From the NCBI GenBank assembly GCA_046350295.1, contig JAXMAR010000036.1, positions 1 to 64,000 of the forward strand: a DNA stretch of 64,000 bases, written 5' to 3'. This DNA is from JAXMAR01 sp046350295. Its GTDB lineage: Bacteria > Planctomycetota > Planctomycetia > Gemmatales > Gemmataceae. A program made the position numbers and the translations under genes. Under the pieces are notes generated by a model. The model saw only the letters and a list, made by a program, of their open reading frames with translations, ran no database searches and was not told the DNA's origin. Of this stretch, positions 23,687 to 32,183 are shown piece by piece (the stretch's first letter is position 1; each line of letters begins with the position of its first letter).

Positions 23687-24787
23687 GTTCGGAATCAGCC
23701 CGTCGCGAATGTAGTGCCCAAAGGTCCGCAGGATGTAGCGCTTCGGCGTGCCGGCCGGTTTTGAGGGTGAGGCCTTCCAGGCTGATCATCGTGTCCCGCC
23801 CCCAGTCGGTGAACCAGTGGTATCCCGCGATCACGGTGCGGACCTCGTCGCCGGCGGCCTGGGCCCGGAGCGCTTCTTCGACGCGGCCTCCGGGGTGATG
23901 ATGAACTGGTCGGCGGCGAGAATGGGCCCCGGCGTGGCCAGCCGGTTTGCACGACGGGGTCGGCGGCGGCGATGAGCCTGTGACGGCGACTGTGCTCAGC
24001 GTCGAGGGCTTCGGCCGGCTGGAGCGCAGCACGGTTTCCAGCCTTCGGTCGAGGCCACGAGCGTCACGTCGTGGCCGGCCGTCAGATCGGCGCGGAAATA
24101 GCCGGGACACCAGAGGTCGCCACGCGATTCGTAGCCGCGGCTCTCCTCGACGCGATAGAGCAAGTCCACGAGATGCCGGCTTTCGAGCGTGAGCCGTCCT
24201 GTGTCCGTGGAGGAAGAGCCATGACGGCAATCCCGAGGAAGGAGAACCTGCGAGATCTCGTAGCGATTCTCCTGGCAGGACAGCGAATACCCTCCATAGT
24301 GACCATGGCTCGGGGCTTCGTGCGGCCGGAAATGGAGCGCTTGAGCGAAGCTTGAGCCGCACGGTCTGGGCGCCGTTGGTCAGGCGATAATTCACGTACA
24401 CCGTGTTTTGCTTGTGCGGCAAAAAATCCGTTTCTCAAGGACAATCCCGCCGAACGCGTAGGTCCAGACGGAGCAGAAGCCGACCTCCAGGCGAAAAGAT
24501 TTCAGGAACGGGATGCCGGCCGCCTCGAGCGGCTTGCCGCCCCGTTCCTCGCCCCCAGGAACGCCGTGGTCCCATCCGGCAGGCGCAGGAACTCCCGTGA
24601 GTTGATTGAACATCATGTGACAGCCCGAGGGAGCGGGCAGAGCGGCGTTGAGCAAGCCGTGATAACGGCGCGACGGCACGCCGGGGACGTTCCCGCCGCA
24701 TAGCCGCCCAGGCCGTTGGCCACCTTCGCTCGCGCTCGTGAGCAGCAACTCCGTCCGCTCTGCCGTGGATTCGATCCGCAGCGTCAC
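23687..24787 (-). pseudogene. Frame-broken N-terminal part of the glycogen debranching enzyme
   Basis: A GTG at 24787 opens 132 residues with the hallmark N-terminal domain motif 'GGNVPGVPSRRYHGLLNAAL' of bacterial debranching enzymes. Similarity then passes to other frames: 'MPHKQNTVYVNYRLTNGAQT' near 24422, then central fragments with 'RTVIAGYHWFTDWGRDTMIS' near 23800. It rejoins the intact catalytic domain near 23690. The whole gene spans 2094 bp, exactly a multiple of three, so the indels roughly cancel. This fits sequencing error in an intact gene. The start lies 25 bp after the treZ stop. Confidence 0.8.
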
Positions 24788-24812
24788 TCAATCGAGTCAG
24801 ACGTCACGCTTT

Positions 24813-26646
24813 TCACCCTCCGCTGGGCGCCAGGACCACCGCGGCTTCACCCGGAATGAGCCAGACGCCCTCTGTCGCTCTCAACAGGCGCGTGGCCGGA
24901 ACCGCGCGCCGATCGCGGCGCCGCGGACCACGGCATCTTCAGACGCCGTCGTGGGGCAGGGCCAGCGGTGGCTCCGGGCTTCAAGCTTCAAATCCCGGCC
25001 AAGGTTGACCAGCAGCAAGCGATCCCCCTCCGCCGCGAAGAAGCGCAGGAGGAACGCGTCGGGCCCCAGCACGGCCCCGTCCATCATGCGGCGCTTCGGA
25101 GCGCGAAAGGCCGGATCCTCGCGGCGCAGGCGCAGGAGATCACGGTGGAGCGCGACGGCTTCCGGATACGAGCGCGCTCCTCGCCGCGCGCTTTGCAGCG
25201 CGTGAATGTGTCAGGCGCGTGCGGGTCGGGTACGCCCCAATCCGTCAGATTCGGCCAGGCTTGCAAACTGACTACGAAACTTGACAGCGACCCGCGCGGC
25301 CAGCCGGGCCAGCTCGACGTTGTGATCGGCAAAATAGAAAAACGGGCTGGTCGCCGGAATTCCTGTCCTGGAAGAGCATCGGCGTCGCCGGTCGAGGAGC
25401 AAACGCGGTGAGCGCGCCGGTAGCGGCCGGGGCTGGTCCGCAAGCGCATCCGCTCGCCGCGGCCGGAGTTGGCGACCTGGTCGTGGTTCTCGAGGAAGGT
25501 GACGAAGTTCGGCGGCTCCAGATCGAGGGCGGCCTGGCCGCGCCGCGCATCTTTCTGCCAGGAGTAGCGCTTGCCCTGATAGAGGAAACCCCACTTGGCG
25601 GCGGAAATGAACTCCTGCGGTTGGCCCCGGTAATCGGAGTAATACGCCTCGTTGTGTCCCGTCAAGGCGACGGCGGCGGCATGATGGAAGTCGTCGTTCC
25701 ACAGCGCATCGGGCCGCCGCCGCCCGTCTCCAGGAACGAACGAGCCGCGTGTTGCGGCTCGTTTTCCGCGACCAGATACGTTCGCCGCCGACCGCCCGCG
25801 GCGCGAACGACGTGCGCGATCTCGGCGAGGATGTGGGTGGGGACGCGTCGAAGATCTGCTGGGTGGCGTCTAGCCGCAGGCCGTCGAGATGGTACTCGGC
25901 GATCAGGCGGCGGCGTTGGCGAGGAAAAATCGCGAACGGGTCCGGCGTCGAGGCCCGTCGAAGTTGATGGCGTCGCCCCATTCACTCGTCTGAGCGCTGA
26001 AGTACGCCTTGGCGAAGCGCGTGAGATAGTTGCCGTCCGGCCCGAAGTGGTTGTAGACGACGTCGAGAATGACGCCGAGGTTCAGCGCATGTGCCGTGTC
26101 GACGAAGGCGCGAGAATAAGGACGACCGTAGAGCGCGTCGGAGCGAACATGTTGACGCCGTCATACCCCCAGCCAAAGGCGCCCGGAAAGTCGGCTACGG
26201 GCATCACTTCCAGGAGGGTGACGCCCAGGGACGCCAATTCGGGCAATTCGCGCGCTGCCGCCTGCCACGTCCCCTCTTTCGTGAATGTGCCGATGTGCAT
26301 CTCGTAGATGACTTGGCCTTCCCGCGTGACGCCGCGCCCATCGTGATCCCGGTCCACGAAAAGTAGCCCGGATCGACGATTTGCGAGGGACCGTGCGGCC
26401 CCTCGGGCTGGAAGCGCGACGCGGTCCGGGTAAGAGCGGCCCGTCCAGGCGATAACGATAGAGCGGCGCCGGCCCGGCCTGATCGACCATGCCGGCGTAG
26501 TAGCCGTTCCGACATCAATGCTCGCGCGCTCCCCCACTTCGAGGACCACTTCCACGCGCGCGAGCACCAGTCAGGGCCCAGACACGAAAATGGGCGCCTG
26601 CCTCCCCCACGACGTCGGCGCCGATGCCCTTGCGTGTAACCTTCAT
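24813..26646 (-). pseudogene. treZ: Malto-oligosyltrehalose trehalohydrolase, frame-broken as sequenced
   Basis: TreZ is a GH13 enzyme that releases trehalose from maltooligosyltrehalose. The gene starts at the ATG at 26646 ('MKVTRKGIGADVV') and ends at TGA 24813-24815 after '...IPGEAAVVLAPSGG'. Its length of about 611 codons suits the family. Pieces in alternating frames read 'GQVIYEMHIGTFTKEGTW', 'SLGVTLLEVMPVADFPGAFG', 'WGYDGVNMFAPT', 'VILDVVYNHFGPDGNYL', 'HLDGLRLDATQQIFD', 'YLVAENEP' and 'NFVTFLENHDQVAN', covering the conserved GH13 regions I-IV in order. At least six frame changes are needed. The usual partner treY is not in the window. Error rather than decay is favoured because all catalytic motifs survive. 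Confidence 0.82.
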
Positions 26647-26775
26647 GCGTTCTCGGTCTCGCAAGACTTGTGCCAGGACCGTCAAGCCCCGTGGAAAACC
26701 GGTCGGCATGGCGTTTGCTCTCCCTCTCGGCGAATCGTTTTGCACCAAGCCCTGATCCCGAGGAGAGATCCTTCC

Positions 26776-28969
26776 ATGAGAGTCTGGCCCGGCCAACCCT
26801 ATCCTCAGCGCCACGTGGGATGGCGCCGGCGTCAGCTTTGCTCTCTTCTCGAGCACACGCGTCCAGGTCGAGCTTTGTCTCTTCGATTCCGTCGACGCGG
26901 AAAAAGAAACGCGGCGGATTCCTCTCCGGCATCAAACCGACCTGGTCTGGCACGCCTATCTACCCGACGTGCTGCCCGGGCAACTCTATGGCTATCGCGT
27001 CCACGGCCCTTACGATCCAGGCCAGGGGCTCCATGGCGCGAACAAGGTCTTGCTCGATCCCTATGCCAAATCAGTCCGGCCGCGATCTCCGTTGGAGGCG
27101 ATTCGGCTTTTCGGCTACAAGGTGGGTGACGAGAAGCAGGACCTTTCCTTCGACGAGCGCGACAGCGCTCCTTACGCTCCGCTCGCCGTCGTGATCGACC
27201 CCGCCTTCACCTGGGGCGACGATCGCCGCCTGCGGACCCCGTGGCACAAAACGCTCATCTACGAGCTCCACGTCAAAGGCTTCACGCAGCTCAATCCCCA
27301 TGTTCCGGAAAAACTGCGCGGAACGTACGCCGGACTAGCTTCCGAAGCGGCCATCAAGCACCTGAAGGAGTTGGGGGTCACGGCGGTGGAGATCATGCCC
27401 ATCCACCACTTTCTCGATGACCGCCACTTGCTCGAGAAGGGCCTCGTCAATTACTGGGGCTACAATTCTCTCGCCTTTTTTGCGCCGGCGTCGCGTTACA
27501 CGGCGACCAGCATCCCGCAGGATGCCGTACAACAGTTCAAAATGATGGTGCGGGCGATGCATGCCGCCGGCATCGAGGTGATCCTCGATGTGGTTTACAA
27601 CCATACCGCCGAAGGCAACCAGATGGGCCCGACGCTTTGCTTGCGCGGCATCGACAACGCCGCCTACTACCGCCTCTCCCCCGAGGATCCGCGCTACTAT
27701 GTCGATTTCACGGGCTGCGGCAATTCACTCAACATGACCCATCCGCGCGTGCTGCAGCTCATCATGGACAGCCTGCGCTACTGGGCGGTCGACATGCACG
27801 TCGACGGTTTCCGCTTCGATCTCGCGTCCACCCTCGCCCGCGAACTGCACGAGGTCGACCGGCTCGGCGCCTTCTTCGACATCATTCACCAGGACCCGAT
27901 CCTGTCGCAGACCAAGCTCATCGCCGAGCCCTGGGACGTCGGCCCCGGCGGCTATCAGGTCGGCAATTTCCCCCCCGGCTGGTCCGAGTGGAACGGCAAG
28001 TACCGCGACACGGTCCGCAAGTTCTGGAAGGGGGACGGCGGCCTCGCTTCCGAGATTGCCACGCGTCTCGCCGGCTCCAGCGATCTCTACCAGAACGACG
28101 GGCGCAAGCCGTACAACAGCGTCAACTTCATCACCTGCCACGACGGCTTCACCCTCGCCGACCTCGTCGCGTACAACGACAAGCACAACGAAGCCAATCA
28201 CGAGGAAAACCGCGACGGCGCCAACGACAACAACTCGTGGAACTGCGGCGCCGAAGGCCCCACGGACGACAGGGCCATTTTGTCGCTGCGGACCCGGCAG
28301 AAGCGCAACTTGATCGCCACGCTCCTTCTCTCGCAGGGTGTGCCCATGATCCTTGGGGGGGACGAGCTCGGGCACACGCAGCACGGGAACAACAACGCCT
28401 ATTGCCAGGACGGCCCCTTGACCTGGCTGAATTGGGACCTCGACGAAGGCCAGGAAAGCTTCCTGGCCTTCGTCAAAAAAGCGATCCGCATCTGGATGCT
28501 CCAACCCGTGTTTCAACGCCGCAACTTCTTCAAGGGCCGCGCCCTGCGCGGCTGCGAAATCAAGGACATTTCCTTCCTGAACCCCGCGGGTCAGGAGATG
28601 TCCGACGCGGATTGGAACACCGGTTACATCAAGTGCATGGGCCTACGCCTGGCCGGCGACCTGATCGGCGACGAGAACGAGCGCGGCGAGCCGATTGTCG
28701 GCGAGACGTTGCTCGTCCTGCTCAACGCCCATCACGAGCCGTTGCCCTTCGTGCTACCCGCGCTGACGCAGGAACATCACTGGCAACGCCTCCTGGACAC
28801 GGCCGACGAAGACCACGCCCCGCTGACCTTCCGCGAGGGAGACGAGTACACGCTCAAAGACCGCTCCCTGGCCGTCCTGAGCGTCCGCGCCTCCGCGCCG
28901 ACCCCGGCTCACATCCTGCCCGAACCCGGAGCCGAAGCGCTCCTGGCCGCCTTGCCGCAGGCCGTCTGA
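26776..28969 (+). CDS. glgX: Glycogen debranching enzyme GlgX (isoamylase family), one frameshift near the start
   Basis: GlgX hydrolyses alpha-1,6 linkages of phosphorylase-limited glycogen. The ATG at 26776 has a strong GAGGAGAG Shine-Dalgarno. The first ten residues 'MRVWPGQPYP' connect to 'LSATWDGAGVSFALFSS' only after a one-base shift near 26806, and the frame is then open to 28969 (full length about 731 codons; intact part from an internal ATG is 666). An N-terminal carbohydrate-binding domain precedes a GH13 barrel with 'VILDVVYNHTAEG', 'HVDGFRFDLAS' (nucleophile Asp), 'KLIAEPWDVGPGGYQVG' (acid Glu) and 'FITCHDGFTLADLV'. It is divergent from treZ with 129 bp between starts. Confidence 0.92.
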
Positions 28970-29013
28970 AGAACGGGCCGCTATGCCGCACCGCCAGCCC
29001 CGATACATGAAAA

Positions 29014-29048
29014 GAGCCATCGACGCTTCACGTCGATGGCTCCTTTTG
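29014..29048 (+). terminator. Rho-independent terminator after glgX
   Basis: A perfect 12-bp stem (GAGCCATCGACG / CGTCGATGGCTC, 29014-29042) with a 5-nt loop is followed by CTTTTG, and AAAA precedes the left arm. It can serve both glgX and the convergent gene ending at 29108. Confidence 0.85.
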
Positions 29049-29107
29049 TCGGTGGCCGGCCTCGTAACGCCCCCCCCCGACCATCCGAGTTCATCAGGCG
29101 CCCGCGG

Positions 29108-29932
29108 TCACTGGCGGTCGAACTTGCCACGCTGATGGGAGCGGTGGCGGCGCCGGCTGTCGTGGCCGTTGCCATGGTGGCCGTCGCCGTGCTCGTGCGC
29201 GGCGGCATCCCGTTCAACTTCGCCCCGCTCCTGGCCGCCGGTCAGCTTGGCGGTGACGCTATCGAGGATGCCGGTGACCTGAGGCGACCAGTCGGCCGGC
29301 ACGTTCTTGCTGACGGCGTCGCGTAACGCATTCATGGCCATGGCGATCGCCATGTTCTTGAGCTGCGTGATTTCCGGAGCGAACTGACCGGCCAGGGATT
29401 CGATCAGGCCCCGGCGTTGCGGCCCGCGCGAGGCCTCGGCCTGCGGCTGCGCGGTGTCGAGAGGCCCGGTTTCGCCCCGGGACGGCGGTATCGAAACCGC
29501 GGTCCGAGGGCGAGCGCCACCCAGCGCCTTCCCCAGGACAAACCCCGACAGCACGGCGCCACCCATGACGATCCAGGGATGGCGCTGCGTCTGCTTGGGG
29601 ATGTCGAGAAAGTCTTTCACCGCATCGACTCCTCCTTTCACGGTCTCCTTCACCGCGCCGATCGTCTCCTGCACCGTGTCCTTCACGGCTTCGACCGTGC
29701 CTTTGACCGCCTCGACGGTCCCGGTCACGGTTTCCTTGACCGAATCGACGGTCTCGGTCACCGCGTCCTTGGACGCCTCGACGGTTTCCTTGACGGCCTG
29801 GACGGTATCCTGCACGGCGCCGGTCGCGTCGGTGACGGTGCCCGCGACCTTCTGTTCGAGTTTCTCCAGTTTATTGGTCATCGAAGTCCGCGTGTCCGTC
29901 ATCTGTTCACGGATCAGGTCTTCGTTTTCCAT
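29108..29932 (-). CDS. DUF3618-like membrane-anchored protein with long amphipathic repeat
   Basis: 274 residues from the ATG at 29932, 'MENEDLIREQMTDTRTSMTN', which overlaps the upstream gene by 19 bp. The N-terminal 'IREQMTDTRTSMTNKLEKLE' fits DUF3618. Residues about 25-110 form a Thr/Val/Lys/Glu-rich repeat built on 'DTVQAVKETVE' (about 11-residue period), like apolipoprotein or LEA amphipathic helices. One hydrophobic segment follows ('WIVMGGAVLSGFVLGKALGG'), then a Pro-rich linker and a His/Arg-rich tail. It is the last gene of a three-gene operon resembling E. coli yqjD-yqjE. A membrane or stress role is inferred. Confidence 0.75.
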   Translation of the reverse strand: MENEDLIREQMTDTRTSMTNKLEKLEQKVAGTVTDATGAVQDTVQAVKETVEASKDAVTETVDSVKETVTGTVEAVKGTVEAVKDTVQETIGAVKETVKGGVDAVKDFLDIPKQTQRHPWIVMGGAVLSGFVLGKALGGARPRTAVSIPPSRGETGPLDTAQPQAEASRGPQRRGLIESLAGQFAPEITQLKNMAIAMAMNALRDAVSKNVPADWSPQVTGILDSVTAKLTGGQERGEVERDAAAHEHGDGHHGNGHDSRRRHRSHQRGKFDRQ

Positions 29933-30321
29933 TGGACGTTCTCCTTGAGGCCCTCCACCGTTTTGTCCGGCAGGGGGTTGAAAGCGTCGAATTGTTTCTT
30001 CCCGTAAAGCAGGCAAGCGCCGCCGCCGACCAGAAGGATCGCTGCGACGATGCCGAACCCGCCCCACAGGGAAATCACGGCCGGCCAGATCGCGTGCAGC
30101 AGCAAGGCCACCATGACGAGCAGGAGGAAGGCGCCCATGCCCGCGAGGATGCCCCCGACGACGATCGGGATCGACGCGTTGCTGGTGCGCTTCAGATCGT
30201 TCTTCAGCTCCACCTGAAACAGGTGGAGCTGTTGCCGAATCAATTCCTGTCCGTCCGAGATGATCCCCGCCACGAGCGTGGTCAAACCGGCGCCGTCTTC
30301 GGCTACGTGGTCGGTGGTCAT
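29914..30321 (-). CDS. Phage-holin-3-family (YqjE-like) membrane protein
   Basis: 135 residues. The N-terminal amphipathic helix 'GQELIRQQLHLFQVELKNDL' is followed by two transmembrane helices (about 50-75 and 80-105) and a Lys-rich cytoplasmic tail. This layout is that of PF07332 (putative actinobacterial holin-X, holin superfamily III), found in E. coli as YqjE. Despite the name there is no phage context here. It starts 2 nt after the stop of the upstream LEA-like gene, so translation is probably coupled. Confidence 0.8.
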   Translation of the reverse strand: MTTDHVAEDGAGLTTLVAGIISDGQELIRQQLHLFQVELKNDLKRTSNASIPIVVGGILAGMGAFLLLVMVALLLHAIWPAVISLWGGFGIVAAILLVGGGACLLYGKKQFDAFNPLPDKTVEGLKENVQWKTKT

Positions 30322-30323
30322 GG

Positions 30324-30755
30324 TTAGCTCCGGCTGCTGGTCAGGCGGGCGAGCATGAAACCCAGGCCGACGCCAATCAGGACGGAGACCAGGGGGTTGC
30401 GGCGGATCACGGCGCCGAGGTCCTGGCCCATGCCGGAGATGCCGCGCTCGACATACTCGCCGGCATTTTCCAGACCGCTGCCGAGGGCCGAGGCCGCGCC
30501 GCCGAGGATGCCGGATTGCGGGCCCTTGTCCCGAATCGTCTCCCCCAGCGAACGCATGCCGCTGCCCACCGCCGACACCCCGTCATCGGCCTTCTGGCCG
30601 ACCCAAGACGCGGCTTCGCCCGCCTTGCCGAGCGCGGCCGAGCCGATGTCCTTGGCCTTGTCCAGGACCGTGCTCGCGGTCTCTTTCGCCTTGTCCGTCG
30701 CATGCGCCGCGGTTTCCTTGGCCTGGTCCGCGAACTTCTGAGTGGTATTCGCCAT
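30324..30755 (-). CDS. LEA-like / YqjD-type helical protein with C-terminal membrane anchor
   Basis: 143 residues. The first 60 are Ala/Lys/Glu-rich with repeated 'AKETAxxxxDKAKETAST' typical of late-embryogenesis-abundant-like helices. A Gly/Ser-rich middle follows, and the C-terminus has 'VIRRNPLVSVLIGVGLGFMLARL', the ElaB/YqjD-type tail anchor. In E. coli, YqjD binds ribosomes at the membrane in stationary phase, and a similar stress role here is inference. It is the first gene of the operon, with GGAG in the sequence just upstream of its ATG. Confidence 0.75.
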   Translation of the reverse strand: MANTTQKFADQAKETAAHATDKAKETASTVLDKAKDIGSAALGKAGEAASWVGQKADDGVSAVGSGMRSLGETIRDKGPQSGILGGAASALGSGLENAGEYVERGISGMGQDLGAVIRRNPLVSVLIGVGLGFMLARLTSSRS

Positions 30756-31068
30756 GACGATTCTCCTTCAGGTCGAAAATCCCCATCCAGCCCCGCTCCC
30801 AACCTCTGGGCAGCGACAAGTTGAATGTCGGAGATGGAAAGTTCCGTTGCAATCAACGTGCCGCGCCGAGCGGCGCTCGGAAGTGGCGCAGAATACTGCC
30901 AAAAAACAGGGCTTCTCCGGCCCCCATCCTCGGGGCACACGTCTCCGCGTGCAGGGATCGGTAGGTTCTTGCGCAGCGCGCGGTCGCCGTCTTTCTCAAT
31001 GTGGGAACGATCGCGTGCGCAGCGTATTGGACAGCCAACGCGTTTTGCCTGTCCAAGAAAGGGAGCGC
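30756..31068. other. Intergenic region upstream of the YqjD-like operon
   Basis: 313 bp with no supportable gene. It should contain the promoter of the three-gene leftward operon. A small hairpin near 30945 (ACACG-TCTC-CGTGC) is the only structure noticed. Confidence 0.4.
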
Positions 31069-31974
31069 TTACTCGCCCGCGAGGGAAGCACGCGACAGCG
31101 GCTCACTGCTTGTCGCCGTGCGTTCGCGCTGGTCGGGCCGCTGCCCGCGCCGCACCGACCAAAGGTGCGTCAGCTCCGCCCCAAACAGCATGATCTGCGC
31201 GGAGTAGTAGACCCAGAGCAGGATGACGACAAATGAACCGGCGGCGCCGAAGGCCGAGGTCGTGCCGGCGCGACCGAGGTAAAGACCGATCAGGGTCTTG
31301 CCGACCGTGAACAGGAGGGCAGTGACAGCCGCGCCCACCCACACGTCACGCCAGCGCAAGGGCACGTCCGGCAAAACGCGATACATCATGGCGAACAGAA
31401 GCGTGACCAGGCCGAGGGAAATCAGGGCGTTGAGCGCGTGCCACAAGAAAAACCCGCCCGGCATGCTTTGCGGCGTCACATACGTGGAAAGAGCCGCGAG
31501 AATGGTGCTGACGACGAGCGAGACGAGCAAAATGAGCGCAATCCCCAGGACCATGAGGAAGGAGAGGAAGCGACTGGAGATGATATGCCACAGGCCGGTG
31601 GTCGCGGACGCAGGCGCCTTGAAGATGGTGTTGAGCGCATCCTGCAATTCGGCGAAGATTCCGGACGCGGCGAGGAGAATAACGACGACGCCGACCACGA
31701 TCATCACCGCGCTCCCCCCGGGGGTCCCGGCGCTGGCGAGCATGTCCTGAATGGTTTTCGCGCCGGCCTGACCGACCGTGCTCTCGATGTCGCGGACGAT
31801 TTCGCCGCGCGCCGCCTGTTCTCCGAAGACCGCCCCCGCCACGGCGACGGCGATGAGGAGAAGCGGCGCGAGCGAGAAGGTGATGTAGTACGCGAGCGCC
31901 GCCCCCATGCGCGGGGCGCGGTCGTCTTGCCAGGCCGTGAAGGCGTCCTTCAACAGGTTCCAGTAGAAAGCCAT
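31069..31974 (-). CDS. YihY/BrkB family inner-membrane protein
   Basis: 301 residues from the ATG at 31974 ('MAFYWNLLKDAFTAWQDDRA'), with GAAAGG 8 nt upstream; an in-frame ATG at 32028 is less likely. The family signature 'APRMGAALAYYITFSLAPLLL' is clear. Six hydrophobic segments follow, with 'VLPDVPLRWRDVWVGAAVTA' and 'YYSAQIMLFGAELTHLW' near the end. YihY proteins were once misannotated as RNase BN; their function is unknown, with a possible transporter role. The gene is monocistronic and followed upstream by a cluster of hairpin repeats. Confidence 0.92.
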   Translation of the reverse strand: MAFYWNLLKDAFTAWQDDRAPRMGAALAYYITFSLAPLLLIAVAVAGAVFGEQAARGEIVRDIESTVGQAGAKTIQDMLASAGTPGGSAVMIVVGVVVILLAASGIFAELQDALNTIFKAPASATTGLWHIISSRFLSFLMVLGIALILLVSLVVSTILAALSTYVTPQSMPGGFFLWHALNALISLGLVTLLFAMMYRVLPDVPLRWRDVWVGAAVTALLFTVGKTLIGLYLGRAGTTSAFGAAGSFVVILLWVYYSAQIMLFGAELTHLWSVRRGQRPDQRERTATSSEPLSRASLAGE

Positions 31975-32030
31975 GTTTGGCGCCTTTCTGCGAGCGTGTG
32001 TCCAGGTCGAGATGCGCGTGACCGTCAAAC

Positions 32031-32163
32031 GTAGGCCCCGCGAGCCGAGCGAGCCGAGCGGGGCCGGGCAGAGTAGGCCCCGCGAGCCGAGCGGGGCCGG
32101 GCAGAGTGATGACGGTTTCGCGAGTGTTCGCGCCAGGTCCGGCTCGGCTCGCCGGACCTAGTG
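32031..32163. repeat. Cluster of three intergenic hairpin repeats
   Basis: Two direct copies begin TAGGCCCCGCGAGCCGAGC (32032 and 32074) and close with GCGGGGCCGGGCAGAGT. The first copy has an extra GAGCCGAGC. A third copy (32133-32163) is inverted and has the stem GGTCCGGC/GCCGGACC in place of GGCCCCGC/GCGGGGCC, keeping the GAGCCGAGC centre. The stem differences compensate each other. The cluster lies between the YihY start and the end of the HAD-HerA gene. Confidence 0.8.
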
Positions 32164-32183
32164 CCGAATCGCGCTCGCTGTCT

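Noticed and set aside
29914..30321. Holin gene as a sign of prophage
   Set aside because: No endolysin, terminase, capsid or integrase gene lies nearby; the gene fits the chromosomal YqjE-like operon.
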